A model generated the notes under the pieces. That model was not told the origin of the DNA. It saw only the letters and a program-made list of their open reading frames with translations, and searched no databases. Below are positions 43,733 to 56,255 of a stretch of DNA of 64,000 bases, piece by piece. Numbering within the stretch: the stretch's first letter is position 1; every line of letters starts with the position of its first letter. This DNA is from Sphaerosporella brunnea (Eukaryota; Ascomycota; Pezizomycetes; Pezizales; Pyronemataceae), in assembly GCA_008704415.1 (NCBI GenBank), contig VXIS01000128.1, positions 56,347 through 120,346 on the forward strand, written 5' to 3'. Made by a program: the position numbers and the translations under genes.

Positions 43733-46700
43733 ATGGAAACATCGCTACTCAACGAGCCCTGCTCTCACGATGCCCCAGTGCATCACTCGACCCGCTGGTG
43801 GTGCAGCGCCTGCGAGTCAATGCTCTGCCAGTCTTGCTGGGACCTCCAGGCGAACCATAACCCCAATAACCGCAGAGTCAGGAAACCACACCAGAAAACT
43901 GAACCTGGTCTAGCCGAACTGATCCAGTCCATCTTGTGGCCGGTAGAGGACCTAGCGATCCATGAAGCCCTCCACACCGCCAATATCGATAGCAAATGGT
44001 TCGGCGTGATGTACGACCCTGATGATGGCCTCCAAGCATGGCCGCGGTTCCACGATTTTGGACGCTTTTTTAGACTATCGGATGCTTCGCGCATGAGTCG
44101 AGCGGAGCAATATCCGTGCCTTGTCACATTCATAGGCGAAACCGGCGCGGGTAAAAGCACATTGATCAATGCGATGGTCAAGGTATGTGCGCTCTGCTCA
44201 TGGAGAATATACGGGATTGTTTGTTAATTGTCACAGCAAGCTATTGACTCGCCGGACCTGCAGGATTACCCGGTGATCACTCCTGTCATCGGCGTACAGG
44301 CTGCCAGCCCAACAAGTGGCGACGTCCATCTGTTCTCCGACCCAAGAAGCTATCATGACGTCCGCCCGATATACTATGCCGACTGCGAGGGGACAGCAGG
44401 TGGACGATGTGTGCCTCTCGGTAGTCGAGTCCTGGCAAATGCTAGAAAAGGTCTGAGCAAAGTCCGGGAAGCTAGGGGCCGCGTACGGCACAAGTTACCC
44501 AGGCACCGAACGCACGACGTCACTTGGGGGGATTGTGGCGAAGCTGGAAACCGCCAAGAAAGGTCACGGGAGTGGATAGTTGGAAAGTTCTATCCAAGAG
44601 TTTTGTTCCCTTTCTCGGACGTTATTTGCTTTGTTAGCCAAAATTATAAGTGGGTTCCCAAAACTCATAGATTATTCACGATGGATAGCTGAGAAGTTGC
44701 AGCAAGATACATCATGACATCGAAAATCTTATCAAATGGGCGGAAAAGAGTTTTCAGAAGTCCGTTAACCAGCCGATGCTCCCACACGCTATCATCGTAG
44801 TGAACAAGCTTCCGGTAGACACCTTTTATCCTTTTGCAGCGCCTGAGTAACTGAGAGCATTTTACAGCACACCACCAACGCTGAGCTCTGGGACGCTGAT
44901 TTGGTCACCGCCTTGCAGCTCACGTCATTCGATTCGGCGGTCCATCTCGAAGGAGGATCAGGTTACTTTGCTGACGCCGTCAGAAAGTGGTCCCAGCGTG
45001 GAAAAGTCGTGAAGTCTGTGTACGACCTATTGCACTGTTACTACAGTTCATTCATAATCATATGCATTCCGGCTGCAGACCAACCACCGAGCCTGATAAG
45101 TGCTCAATATACGAAACTTTACCATCAAATACTGCTCGCTTCCAACGAATCTGGCCATAAAAGGAGGGCGGCGGGCATGCTGATGTCCAGTGAGCAGTTA
45201 CAAGGCTATCTTGAAAGCGCATTCGAGCACTTTTGCAAGAATTTCAAAGATCCATTCAACTTCCTTGACGCAGCCCTTGCAACCAATCCTATAGCGACAA
45301 CTTTCGCCGACCAGATCACCAAAGTAGCGAGTTTGTTGATGGAGAGACATCACATTGAAAATGGCCGGGAGCTGTTTCAACAACTAGCGCCTCTCGTGGC
45401 TTCAAGCATCTTTATAGAAACAACACGGAATAGACTTCCTCATCGTGGTGAGTGTACATACCTAGGTACTCGGTGCGCTAAATAACTGACAACGCAAAGG
45501 CAATCCGGACATAATTTTCCAGCATTACCGTAATGTGTGCATGGCAGCTCAACGCAACTTCTACACTACGTACTGGCGGTGCGAAGCCAGAAGCAAGAAA
45601 GGAGAACGTTGCGTGAATTCGGCACAATGTCATGACAAAGGCCATCAAGGAGCGAGAGGAAAAGTATTCGAGGTTGGCAAATTTACCTCTGCGTTCAGTG
45701 CCGACCAGGAAATGGAAGCCGGGAAATTTTTGGGCGCCGTCCAAAAAGAACTCTCTAGGCTCGTCAGTGCCCTGAAGGAGCGAACGAACGTCACTAGTTT
45801 GGACCTGGAAGAAGAAGAAGCCTATTCTCTTCATAGAGATTTTATCCTGCAGCAATACACCAGTCTTTGGGGTTCTTGCAACAACATGGGCGGCTCCGAT
45901 GAGCTCTCGACTGTGGCCAGTCATACCACCTGTTTCGCATGTTTGACACAGGTCCCGATCCACACTCTGCCTTGCGGTCACATCATCTGCGATCGATGTC
46001 TATTCTCACAGTCGGATGGAAGTAAGCGCTTCTGTAGAGAAGTCAAAAGCTGTCCGCTCTGCTGCAACGCCGACAAACCCTGGTCGACCCCATGGACTAC
46101 GACCGTAAAGCCACCGACTGCAGGGTTACGAATTCTTTCCTTGGATGGGTGCGTGATTCTCACTCGTCCACAGCTTGTCATGATTGCTAATGATGCCCTA
46201 CAGTGGCGGTGTTCGGTCAATCGTTCAGCTGAAAATTCTGTCCGAACTTGAGAAAAAAATCGGCCTCGGGATACCAATTCAAGGCTTCTTTGATCTCATC
46301 ATTGGAACGAGGTGCGTTTTTTTCACAGCTTTTCAAAAATTCTCGGAGAAGCTCTGTATGAGTATTAGGACATGTGTCAGGTGTCGTTTGGCACTGTCTG
46401 TGACCTGTTAGATACCCGGAAAGGATGATGGAGATCATGGCTAGAAACTGACTAGAGTGCAGTGGTGGAGGGATTGTTGCCTTTGGCCTAGGAGTCAAGC
46501 AGCTTCCAGTTGATGAATGCATAAGAACATTCATGCAGATAGCCAGAAAAGCATTCACACCACGACCTGGCGCCGACTTGATGTTGTTCGGAACCATGGT
46601 CAAGGCTATGCATCACAGCAAATACAAAACCAAACCACTTAAGCAGGCATTGGTCAGTACGTTTGGCGCAGATCCACTCTTTGGGGAAAGGAACGTCCTT

Positions 46701-48155
46701 GGCCGTAAGGTTCCGATCAAAGTCGGCGTTACAGCGACCTCGTCAAACAATACTGCCTACCTCCTGGCCAATTATAATAGGCAAAGAACGCGTACTCGTG
46801 GGTATTCTACTCCTTTTGACTCGTCACATTATTTAACTGTCTATGGTAAAGAAACCGGACCCCCGGCGTCGACCGTTGAATACAGCTTCTTCAGGGCAGA
46901 AAACAAGACTGAAGATATGCACGTCTGGGAAGCGTAACTATACCCAGCGCTGTATATATAACCCAGGGAACTTAAGATTTGCTAATGGTACGATTAGACT
47001 ACGTGCCACTGCTGCCGCGCCCGGCTACTTCAAGTCTTTCTACCATGAAGGGAGCAGACATACGTTTAACGACGGCGGAATAAAGTTCAACAACCCCATA
47101 GCCTTAGCCAATGAGGAACGCAAGGTGCTCTGGCCTGAACTCAAGAATCGCGATCCAGATATTCTTCTCTCAATCGGTACTGGCTTCAACTCCAAAACGA
47201 CCAAGCAGAGACACGACGAGCCTGGTCCCAGGCCAAAGCCTGGAATCTTGGGTTACAAAGAAAAGATGTTCAAGATCGCCGTGGATGTCATTCAGGACGC
47301 CATCGAGGCCGAGAATACGTATTCGAAGTTCTGCGAAGGCCTGCACATCGAGAGAGAAGAAACTGAGGAGGCAAGAGTGGATCGATTTCGTAAATATCCT
47401 CGTCTGAATCCAAACTTCAGCGGTCCCGACCCTGTTCCCAGTTTGGACGCCGTGGATAGGATGGGTGAGCTTATACAAAAAACCACCCACTACATCCTTC
47501 ATTCCCAGGAGTTCCAAGAAGTTGCAAATTCACTGATTGCCACGCTTTTCTATTTTGAAACCCTTCATCACGATGACTTAGAATGGAATGGTAGGAACAT
47601 TCAAAACGTTCAAATCAATGGATTCGACCGCTAATCATGTACTCAGGAATAATTTTGTGTCGATTAGCTCCAGGCTCTGGGGAACTGCGGAAGCTGACCT
47701 CCCGCTTGCGCGATCGTTACGAAGTCGATAACTCGGTGTTTTTGATCGTCAATAACGACGGAGGAGACACAACAGCACCTGATAGCGACTCCTACAAAAA
47801 GGCTTGTGACGCAGTTCTGAATGACTTAAGACCTTTTGAGCTTCCTGTCAGATTTCAGACACCAGACGACGAGACCCACACCAGCATATATATGTCTCTG
47901 TGGGACAGTTTTCGCGACCGCAACGGTACCTTAATCAGTGGCTTCCCGAGGATTTTACACCATGATAGCGCTCTGTCTCGATCACCCTCTGGTGCTCGTA
48001 ATTCCCCCTTTGATGTAAGTTTTTTTCGTTCAGCAGGACTGACAAATTCAGAGCGGTCTCGGACGGCTAATATGGATGGCACATTTCGTCGGACAAGCAG
48101 ATGGCAGCCCGCGGTCGACGCAGCACAGGACTATGCGTATGAGATGGCGGCCTGA
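43733..48155 (+). CDS. B-box-like / P-loop GTPase / RING / patatin-like phospholipase multidomain protein
   Basis: Nine exons (43733-44182, 44237-44649, 44703-44814, 44868-45447, 45500-46148, 46204-46311, 46463-46933, 46998-47590, 47647-48155) sum to 3885 nt, 1294 aa, every junction in frame. Residues 9-40 hold a Cys/His cluster like a B-box. Residues 135-143 (GETGAGKST) are a Walker A loop; ADCEG (about 198-202) and NKLP (about 322) fit G3 and G4 of a TRAFAC-type GTPase. Residues 663-707 form a CxxC...CGH..CDRC...CPLC RING-type finger. The patatin domain has DGGGVRS (734-740), the nucleophile S771 in GTSGG and D953 in NDGG. The elements of an active phospholipase A/lysophospholipase are present. 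This matches a fungal family known as FabD/lysophospholipase-like proteins. An immune-type or heterokaryon-type role is inference. Confidence 0.88.
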
Positions 48156-49865
48156 TAAGTGGTTACCAGTTGCATTTATTTCCGGCATTTTCCTTTGAAT
48201 ATAATGAATTGTATGCTATGCCAGTTCCGGCTTTCCTTGCTGTTGGAGCGATAAATTGAAGTGCGCGTTGGGAATATAAAGATTGGAAGGCGCATAATTG
48301 CCAAGCCACTATCCCGAGCCGGCTCGAGCTTTAACTTAGAATTTATTCCCCTCCGGTCGTCTTGGATAAGCCTCCAAGGAAGAAACAGGAAGGTGCCGTG
48401 GTGGTTTGCAAACAGCGAGTGACAGTTCATGTCACCCAAGACATGAGTGATAGACTATGATTCAAAATGGCGGTCATCTTACACCAGCCCACCCCGGGCA
48501 CCCCCAATCCCCTACCTCAGGCGCCTCCAACATAGCAAGAATTGCCTGTCAGCATGGCAGACCGATGACGTAATCCTGCCGGCGTTCCCGGCCAGTGGGT
48601 TGAGCGCCTTGTTAGCTTATGACATCTGCGCACTTCATACTCTGGCTCCAAAAATTGTGATTGGCTGAATCACTGTAAAACGCAGCGAATAGATATAAAG
48701 TCAGTATTAAGCGATGAGAAATCTTCAACGGACTGTTTGTAACTAGGGAGAGAGATCAGAAGGAGCGCGGCCGCGAGGGTGGGTAGATACGTGAGCGGCG
48801 CGCGGAGTAGTTTGCGACATGGCGGGCGTTTCTTCACCTTTTGATACCACCACTGTTCAGCAAAAGAGCGAACTTACATTCATAAGGGCAAGGAGAATCC
48901 TAATGCCTTGATCTCTGTCCGCTGAATTTTACATTGATTCAGCCAATCACAATTTTCGGAGCTTGGCGCTCGGCCGCCAGAGTACTCCCATATATGAAAG
49001 TTACTTTGCACTGGAACACTGCCCGCTGGCACAATGTCTGCATTTGAATGCGCCTTGTAGGATCGGCCCAAGCCCACGAGCCGAGCCTGGAAAACTCCCG
49101 GGCCGGCTCCCATCACTAGTCGTGCGCGGGTGCTCCAGATGTCCCCCAACGAAGCCAATCAGAGGGTTTTCAGCGGCCCGTTCGGGTTGACTTTTTTGTG
49201 ACAACCGGAGTCGAATATCGAGGTTATTGACATTGGAGGCCGTGATTTTAGCAGGTTCAGGTTGAAAACCGCGAAAACTCGAGGTTCAACCTAGCGCACC
49301 CTGTTCGAGGGCGCCACCAGGTTCGAGGTTCAACATCGTGAAAAGGCCGCTAAAAACCTGGAGATTAGACCTAGTTGTATTTCCGAGGTTGAGAATTATT
49401 CGTTTATTTGTAATTATGTTTATTGTCCGTATTCGACCGTGAAGGATCATGCCTGAGAATCATTCTGGAGCAAAACACGTCGCATATTCCACAACCACCA
49501 CAAGAAAGCGTCACAAATATTACGAGCACCTTGTGCAAAAGCATCGTATATTCATTGCTGAAATTCTCGAATTAAAATTTGGTAGGATGTTTGAGGCCCT
49601 CCAAACGCACTCGCCGGGTTGAAAATCATCAGATTGAAAATTTTGGCACTAGTTTTCTGAACCTATCAGGGCAACCTGGCGAGCCCAAAACCCCCGAACG
49701 GGCCCGTTAGAATGTTGAGTTTTGACTCATTCGAGTCCATTTTGCAGCAGTCTGGAGAAAAAAGCGTTCGGTACAGGTTTCGGCCTTCGAGCCTTATATG
49801 AAGGTAAATTAAAGCTTGCTACGAGCTTTATTAGCATTATTGAACCGTACATTAATACCGTACCT
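48156..49865. other. Repeat-rich intergenic region
   Basis: No gene recognised. A segment ending CGGCTCCCATCACTA at about 49118 resembles the end of a hAT element (related to the TAGTGATGG end at 19852), but no partner end or target duplication was found. CGAGGTTGA-type degenerate repeats occur at 49210-49400. Confidence 0.4.
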
Positions 49866-49986
49866 AGGTACCGTATTATCCCGGTAATAAGGCAATGTGG
49901 CTAAGTGACTTTGCCAGGAGGCTGAGTGACTTCCCCACAGAGCGCAGTCACTGTGCCACATTGCCTTGTTACTAGGGTAATACGAT
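49866..49986. mobile_element. ~120-bp foldback element
   Basis: CCGGTAATAAGGCAATGTGGC at its left is mirrored on the right by GCCACATTGCCTTGTTACTA, with short spacer sequence in between; the whole stretch could fold as a hairpin. GTGACTTCCC / AGTGACTT motifs recur near 42056, suggesting family membership elsewhere. Confidence 0.6.
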
Positions 49987-50519
49987 ATTATCCCGGTAAT
50001 AGCGCAGTTGCGCGGCCTGAAAAGTATGCTGAGAATTGAAGAGAAGTACCTGTTTTTGGGCATGAAAGCCAAAAGCCTGTGGGTGGTGGCAGAGAGAGAG
50101 GGAGACTGCTTGGCCCACCTTGCCTCAAGTTTGGCTGTCTGTGTCGCCGCTATCCCTGCTGTTGCCCTCTGTTCAATGGTCAATGGATCCATCATTATAT
50201 AAGACTTTAGTGTCATGTACTGAGTACTTGAGTACGGCGGGGAATAACAAAGCTTGGTGTTACATAGGACACGTAAGTCCTTGAACGTGTAGTTATCGTA
50301 GCCGCGTTTTAACGACATTTATTCCAGTTAAAAACTCACCTTCCACTCCCTATCATCGCCATAAGCCCATTGTACCATTATGAAATGTAATTCGCCGTCC
50401 TCCTTTGATGTCTAGTACCAGTCCTCAGTCGAACAATATGCTGCACCTACCACATTCTCTATAAATTCTGGCATCTACGGATATTCGGCTAACGGCTTTA
50501 CTATTAATTCCTTTTAAAG
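49987..50519. other. Intergenic region
   Basis: No gene recognised; ATTATCCCGGTAATA-type copies of the foldback ends occur at its start. Confidence 0.4.
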
Positions 50520-50993
50520 TTACTTCAATGCTAGGTTACGCGCACTGTTTAGCAAAGACGTCTGCGAGGGGAGGGCCTCGAAGGTCCTAACCGCCAAATG
50601 GGCAGAAGCTCAGTTCCGTCACTACTCGCTTACTGTGTCGCGCGGTTCCAAAGACACGATTCTTATGACGCTGCGTGATGCTGTGCATGCGGGAGAGGTG
50701 TGTCTCCCATCATCGTTGCCATTGGTTCCCTGGTTCTGATACTTCCAGTGCTCCACAGTTGCCGCAGAGATCAACGGTATAGAGAACTGGCTGAAAAAAA
50801 AGTGTACCAACGCATTGCTAACTGTTTCGGACAGTCCCGACAGTCCAAACATGACTGAAAGTCCTGCAGACGAGCCAATGCCGGACGACCCCCGACTGAA
50901 AAAACACCAAGAGTTCATCGCCGGCTGGTCGGGTGAAGGAGGAATTCCCTCGGGACAGTACGTTGTCTTGTGCGAGAAAATTGAGAGCGAATA
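50520..50993 (+). CDS. Hypothetical two-exon fragment, no recognised domain
   Basis: A frame of coding character runs 50520-50699 (...SKDVCEGRASKVLTAKW...RDAVHAGE) and continues after a GT-AG intron (50700-50751, GTGTGT ... TTCCAG) to the stop at 50991-50993 (...GQYVVLCEKIESE). No in-frame ATG with good context was found, so the 5' end is unknown; it may be a broken gene. The next candidate gene follows after 30 bp. Confidence 0.35.
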
Positions 50994-51023
50994 GCCGGCC
51001 AGCCTTTCACGCTCAGAGTCATC

Positions 51024-51392
51024 ATGCGCGTCGATGGAATGGTGGCTGGCTTCCATTGGGGCGTGTTGGATGGTCTAATGAAGTTTGCAAAGAACGCGGA
51101 AGAGGAGCTGGACGCTGCCGTGGATTCTGGTTCCGAGCCCAGACTGGAATTTCAATGGAGAGGACGGGATACTAGCGAGTACGTGATACACAACGGAGCG
51201 AACCAAAAGGGCTACATCCGGTTCTCCGACAAACGAATCCTACGGGTTGAAGGAGAAGCCAATCTGAGCTTTGTCGGCAAGGTTTCTTTCGCAGGCTATC
51301 AGGTCCCTGGTATGGCTGGTCCATCAAGAAAGAGGTGGGAGGATTATGGTGATACTGTGTACGAAGAAGAGCGGAGGGCTCGTTGGCGCTGA
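51024..51392 (+). CDS. Small conserved-looking hypothetical protein ending RWR
   Basis: A single-exon frame of 122 aa. The C-terminal half reads like a small beta-rich domain (LEFQWRGRDTSEY..., GYIRFSDKR, VSFAGYQV, ...ARWR). I recall similar fungal proteins with a WRGRETGE ... FSD ... RWR pattern; function is unknown. No signal peptide or membrane segment. Could be the 3' part of the preceding fragment separated by an undetected intron. Confidence 0.45.
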   Translation: MRVDGMVAGFHWGVLDGLMKFAKNAEEELDAAVDSGSEPRLEFQWRGRDTSEYVIHNGANQKGYIRFSDKRILRVEGEANLSFVGKVSFAGYQVPGMAGPSRKRWEDYGDTVYEEERRARWR

Positions 51393-52892
51393 TGATGCTG
51401 CGTTTTGGGTGGCGCCAAGGTGATACTGTACCTACCTTGATAGCTAGGGAAGGGCAGACGATGAGGCACAGGGCTTGGAGATCCTGCTCCGTAATCAAAG
51501 TATCCTTGAGGAAGACCTCGTGGTACACAATATTTCGCCAGGCGAATTTCAGAAGACTGCTCAATCTTTCCGCCCCCCGTAGGCTGCATTGAGAACATAT
51601 TCTATAGAATCTATATCAAACCCCCCGCCGGTGCCCCGCAGCTTGGAAAAAAACCACTCCGTCGAATTGTGATGGGTCTGATTGAGTTTCTGTCCTTGAA
51701 GCGAGTTGGGAGATTTTCATAAGTAGCAGCTACCAATCCGGCCAGACGAGGACGCACGAGGCACCGGTTATGATGCGGGAACAGGTTCAGAATATCAGCC
51801 GACTCTACCCCATACAAACCGCGGACTATTGACGACAGCGAGTCTAGGGCAACGTGGGTGGGTCTCTTAGGAGGCAGAGCATGAAAGACAGGTCCGAGGG
51901 GCTTGCTGCTAGCTGGTCAGCCAAGCGGCCGAGTGATGCTCCGTGATGATTGGACGAAATAAGAAACCGCCCCGTCCGGCCTGAACCAGCCATCGGCTCT
52001 CGATCAAATCCAAAGCCAAAGTTCCTTTGAAAACACTGGCTCATCATGATATCTACCGGCCTGTTCAGAATAAAGACACTGGCACAGCGCATAAATAGCA
52101 CGTCCCACGGCCCTGAGGTGTTTTCACAATGCAAGTCTTTACACTTCACGGGTATAACAGCGCCTAGATCGATGATGAAGTCGGCGAAGGCTTATTGAAA
52201 GAGAGCGAGTGATGGGCCGTGAAGAACTTGCCAAAGCGAGATGAACTTGAAGACTTCTGAACACCCACAGGCGACCAGACACCCCACCCGCGATTCCCAG
52301 CGTCGTGGTTCCACTCCACAAAACCCCCATCCTTTCAGCCATGGCCATATGTGAGGTGAGTAAGAGAATTATTACAGAGTCAATGACAAAGAGAAAACCA
52401 TTACATTGCCAACAAAAGGAAACACGTCAAAATCGTCTTGGGAAATTGGTTCTAACCCCAGAGCCTCGGGGCCAGCATCGACGCTCAAGAAAAGGCGTGG
52501 AACAAACTGGATAGAACTCAAGACGGAGCGGAAGGGCCTTGCCAGCGATAGGGCAAGGCAGAGGACGCGGCTTCAATGGAAGCCGGGAGAAGGAAGCTGA
52601 GACTAGATAGATTGGGTTCTTGGGCATGTGGAAAGGGGCCAGAGAGGGCGTTCTTGGGTGGTGTTAACTACAATTGAGCTTGAGGTTGCGGAAGTTCTTC
52701 CCTCAAGCGCTGTTGATGGTCTTTAGGGCTCCGAAATTCCGCCGCCAGCTGTTTGCTGAGTATGAGTGAATTACTGGAGCTGGTGCTTGTAGTTGTTAGT
52801 TTTCGCGTTTTCGGTCATGGTGCGTCACGCAATGCACCCGCTAGGTAGGAATTTGCAGACTGGTAAACGGAAGGCAAGCTGAGGCTGCCCAC
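51393..52892. other. Intergenic region
   Basis: Frames on the minus strand (for example 51844-52149) carry no motif I recognise. A gene cannot be supported here. Confidence 0.35.
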
Positions 52893-53749
52893 GTGCTCGC
52901 CGAGTGGACGGAGTACCACCCAGAGCAAACGACAGATGCGGAGATGCAGGAATCGGGCTCGGACTCCCCTCCGGCCCCCCCTCTCCCCACCGACATCGAA
53001 GGACTTTTAGGTCGGCACTTCGCCGCCCTCAAGGAAGGATATGATGCCAGCTTGGCCAAGTTGGTCACGATCGTACTTGAGCTGAAAGGTACGGTCGAAA
53101 AGCTCTCCGCTCAGAATGGCGAGCTTCTGGTTCGGCTCAAGGGGCTCGAAGCGAAAAACCCTCGAACTACGACGGTATCACACGGGGTGACCCAAACGTC
53201 GCCCCGGCCAGGTCGCGAATTCGGCCACCCAGGCGCTGCCCGTACCCCCGCCCCCACCCGTAACGGCAACGGCGGAAACGCCGGCAGCTCCACCTGTTGC
53301 GACGAAGTCGAAACGCAAACGCTCCGAGCCGTCTAGCCCGGCGCAGCAACCGACAAAGCACGCACGGGAGATCTCCCCCCCCCCCCTCCCTGATGCATTC
53401 GAAGCATGCAGGGCCGAGCGACGCACTGGTCTCCGTGCGCCCAACGCCTGGCACGCGAGATGCGCTGGCCCTGTCCGCCCCCCGCGATGAGGCTGAGGCG
53501 AAAGAGGGATGGAAGAAGGTCGAGAGAAAGAAGCGCAGGCGGCCCTCGGGCCGTACTGTGGCGCAGTCAGCTGGGAAGAGCGTCCCGTCCTGGGCCCAAG
53601 TGGCCGGTGACGGAGCCGTGTGCTTCAACTTCTACATAGGAGGAGGAGCGGGCAACACCAAGCCACGCACGGCGCGCAGACCCCAGGGGGGCAAAAAGAA
53701 GGAGAAGGGGAAGGGGAAGGAGAAGGAGCAGCGGGCTCCTAGGGTGTAG
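52893..53749 (+). pseudogene. LINE ORF1-like (gag-type) remnant with frameshifts
   Basis: Coding character runs through three frames. An acidic N-terminus and a Leu-zipper-like coiled coil (LLGRHFAALKEGYDASLAKL...VEKLSAQNGELLVRLKGLEAK) lie in the first frame, up to about 53170. A Pro-rich KSKRKRSEPSSPAQQ segment lies in another frame. The third frame ends at 53749 with EGWKKVERKKRRRPSG and a Lys/Gly-rich tail. Such coiled coil plus WxxVxxKKKKR arrangement resembles ORF1 of Tad1-like non-LTR retrotransposons. No reverse transcriptase follows, so at most a truncated copy is present. Identification is moderate. Confidence 0.45.
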
Positions 53750-56055
53750 GGCAGTGGGAGGCGGTTACAGTCTTTTCCGCCGTTTGTGGTGTAATTTGCT
53801 TTTATGTATTTCTTTTGTATGGGGAGCCCCAACAGACGGGTAAAACCGTGGGGACAGGATACCAGGTTTCTTTTGTCCCTCCGTCATAGGCCCTTGGCCT
53901 CACTCCGATTCGCAAGATAGGAGGCACTCGGGCTAACGCCCTCGTGTACGTAGTATGATTTAAAACAAAAACAAAACAAAACGGAAGGGAAATGATTCCG
54001 GCCCACACTACTCTATATACCAGGCGCCCGCCCCGCTGCATTTAGAGTAGAGAATCGTCGCTTTCTTTCCTCTCTACCCTATCTATTCGATTATGCGCTT
54101 CCCAGCAGCGTCCGCCTCAGCATCGGCATTGGCATTTCCCCCACCAATCACTTGGTAGTCCAGTTCGCCCTCCTGCTGTTCGCACTCCTCTGGGTCCTCT
54201 CGTGCTTCAATTTCAGGTGGAGTCGGCATTCTACTGCGTCAGTTGTGCGCTGTGGTACGCGCTGCGATGTCATGCTATTCGCTTATTAAGAAAAGTCCTG
54301 CAAAAGGAGAAGGAGATCAATTCAGACCACTTACTCCTACGTTGTAGCACCCTTGGCGAAGGGCACGCTTCTGGATGGCCCATCCGAAGGCGCGAGCAAG
54401 CAATCCCTCTTAACGGTTGGGCCGTGCCAATGATGAAAGATGTACTCGTCAACGGCAAAAGTGTTGATAAATCACGGCAATCTCAACTCTGCTATCACAC
54501 CCACCCCTATCAAAAACACCTCTAACTCCACGAGTTTTGAAGCAATTTGGTCGACCAAGGACTCACATTCAAGCTAGGAAGCTGGTCTACAAGATCGTGC
54601 ATGCGAAGAAAGGGGGAATAGCACTGAAAATTGTGACAATGCGACTGCGTTCGATCTTAGCGCCCACAGGGCTAGGATTATAGGCGTTTTCAATACTTTT
54701 GCCGTTGACGAGTAGACACCTCCTGGGTCGAAAAGTACCTGGCCGCAAGTGATCCTTCGCATTTTCAACTGCAGCCGCAACAGCAGGCGGATTCAGGTCA
54801 CGCGAACTCCGCACTTTCCACACTCTCTACAGTACCCGAACTAAGTGTGTGCCTCGCAACATTGCCTGGTTTTGGGCGCCGACCCTAAACTCGCACTCTG
54901 CTACAGCGCCAGGCTCATCTTGCGATGAGATTTGATAATCTTCGTCTCAAAGTTCCCTCCAACAGCCCAGGTTCGGATTGCATCTTTCAATTCCGCGAAT
55001 GTCGGGAACCGCTCGCCAAGAGTGGGTACAGAACTTGGAGGCACCCCACCTGGCTCCTCTCTGACTGACTCCGGCTCGCCTGTATCCAGCGGCGGGCTGG
55101 CATCCGCGTTACCCATCGAACGCAGATCTGAAGGCCTGAGATTAATGGTGCCAATACGTGATTGGAGTAGTCGCGGGGTGTGAGGTTGAAAGATTTGAAG
55201 TGGGGCCAGGGGCAGTAGTTAGTACGGTGCGGTGGATAGGTAAGTTGGGGCCCGGGGGTAAGAAGGAAGGCGAAGGATCACTGGGAGCTAGGTAGGTCCG
55301 GGATATTCTATGTACATAAACACAAAATTGGGGGTGTTTTGCGCCTTTAGAACCCGGAGGGGGGGTATTCAGCATATTGGCCGTCAAATGATACCGCGAC
55401 GCCGCGCCCCAGCCTGAGGGCTGACAAAAACTGTCAGTTCTGAACCACCCTTTAAACAGAAGGATAAAAGCAAGCTAGGGGACGCTGCTCATGGTGAGCT
55501 CTATGGAATGCTACCTGCAACTATGGACTGCCATAAATATTGGGAGATTGACCCTAAACGATGCGCTCGGAAACATGACTCTTTTATCGACGGAGACAAT
55601 GTCCGCCGTCCCCTGGATTCACCTACAACGTTTCCGGCATGTCGAACCGCCTTGAAAACATTGCCGTCGTATCTTGCGGGTTCGTACGCGGATGACATCA
55701 GTTGTCCTTGCACTCCTCAGCTCTGAGTCAGATGGTAAACCTCCGATGCTAATGCTGCTTGCACGGGTCTGGCTCTGATGGGCAACCCAAGTACCATAGA
55801 CACGGCGGCGATGGGAACTCTCTCCGCAGTGATTGCACCCATTTTAGCTTAGAGCAGCGGGTTTAGTTATCCAGAGCCTAGGTGTAGAGCGTTACCAGAA
55901 GGATCATCCCTGAAGTCCGTTTTGCGTCGTCTTCGTCATCTGGAATTGCGTGAGCAAACGAACTCCATACCGGATCCCTAGAGCTTACTCATGGTGCGGA
56001 ACGCAAACGGTCATTCAATCCATACTTTAAACGGAACTTCGCCCAGCAGCAGAGG
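53750..56055. other. Intergenic repeat-derived region
   Basis: No gene recognised. It starts with what may be the 3' tail of the LINE-like remnant. An 18-bp inverted repeat (CTCGTCAACGGCAAAAGT at 54446-54463 and its complement at 54696-54713) brackets about 230 bp. G-rich stretches occur near 55245-55380. Confidence 0.4.
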
Positions 56056-56059
56056 CAGT

Positions 56060-56255
56060 GTTCTCAGTGGCCGGCTGGTTGATTCTGGGCTGGCTGGCTG
56101 TGGCCTGAGTCTTTGTACGCACACGTACAGAGCGGTGTCCGGTGAAGCAACGATGGTGTTCATCCTTGGTACCAGAGAGCTCATGCAGCCCGGCTATTTG
56201 GTCAGCCCAACGCAGCCCAACGCTGCCGGCCCGGCTGGCTGGCTATTGAGCAGAG
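56060..56255. mobile_element. ~195-bp MITE of the GGCTGGCT family
   Basis: The left end TGTTCTCAGTGGCCGGCTGG and the right end CCGGCTGGCTGGCTATTGAGCAGAG are imperfect inverted repeats, related to the ends of the element at 22213-22609. GGCTGGCT and CAGCCCAACG repeats fill the subterminal parts. No target duplication seen. Confidence 0.5.

Noticed and set aside
48290..49118. Second hAT element (ends CCCGAGCCGG... and ...CCATCACTA)
   Set aside because: The right end resembles a hAT terminus, but the left end does not match it and no 8-bp duplication is present.
50622..51056. Minus-strand frame of 144 codons
   Set aside because: Antisense of the better-supported plus-strand coding fragment with a GT-AG intron.
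54446..54713. 18-bp inverted repeat around about 230 bp
   Set aside because: Too short and without target duplication or relatives; left as an observation in the intergenic entry.
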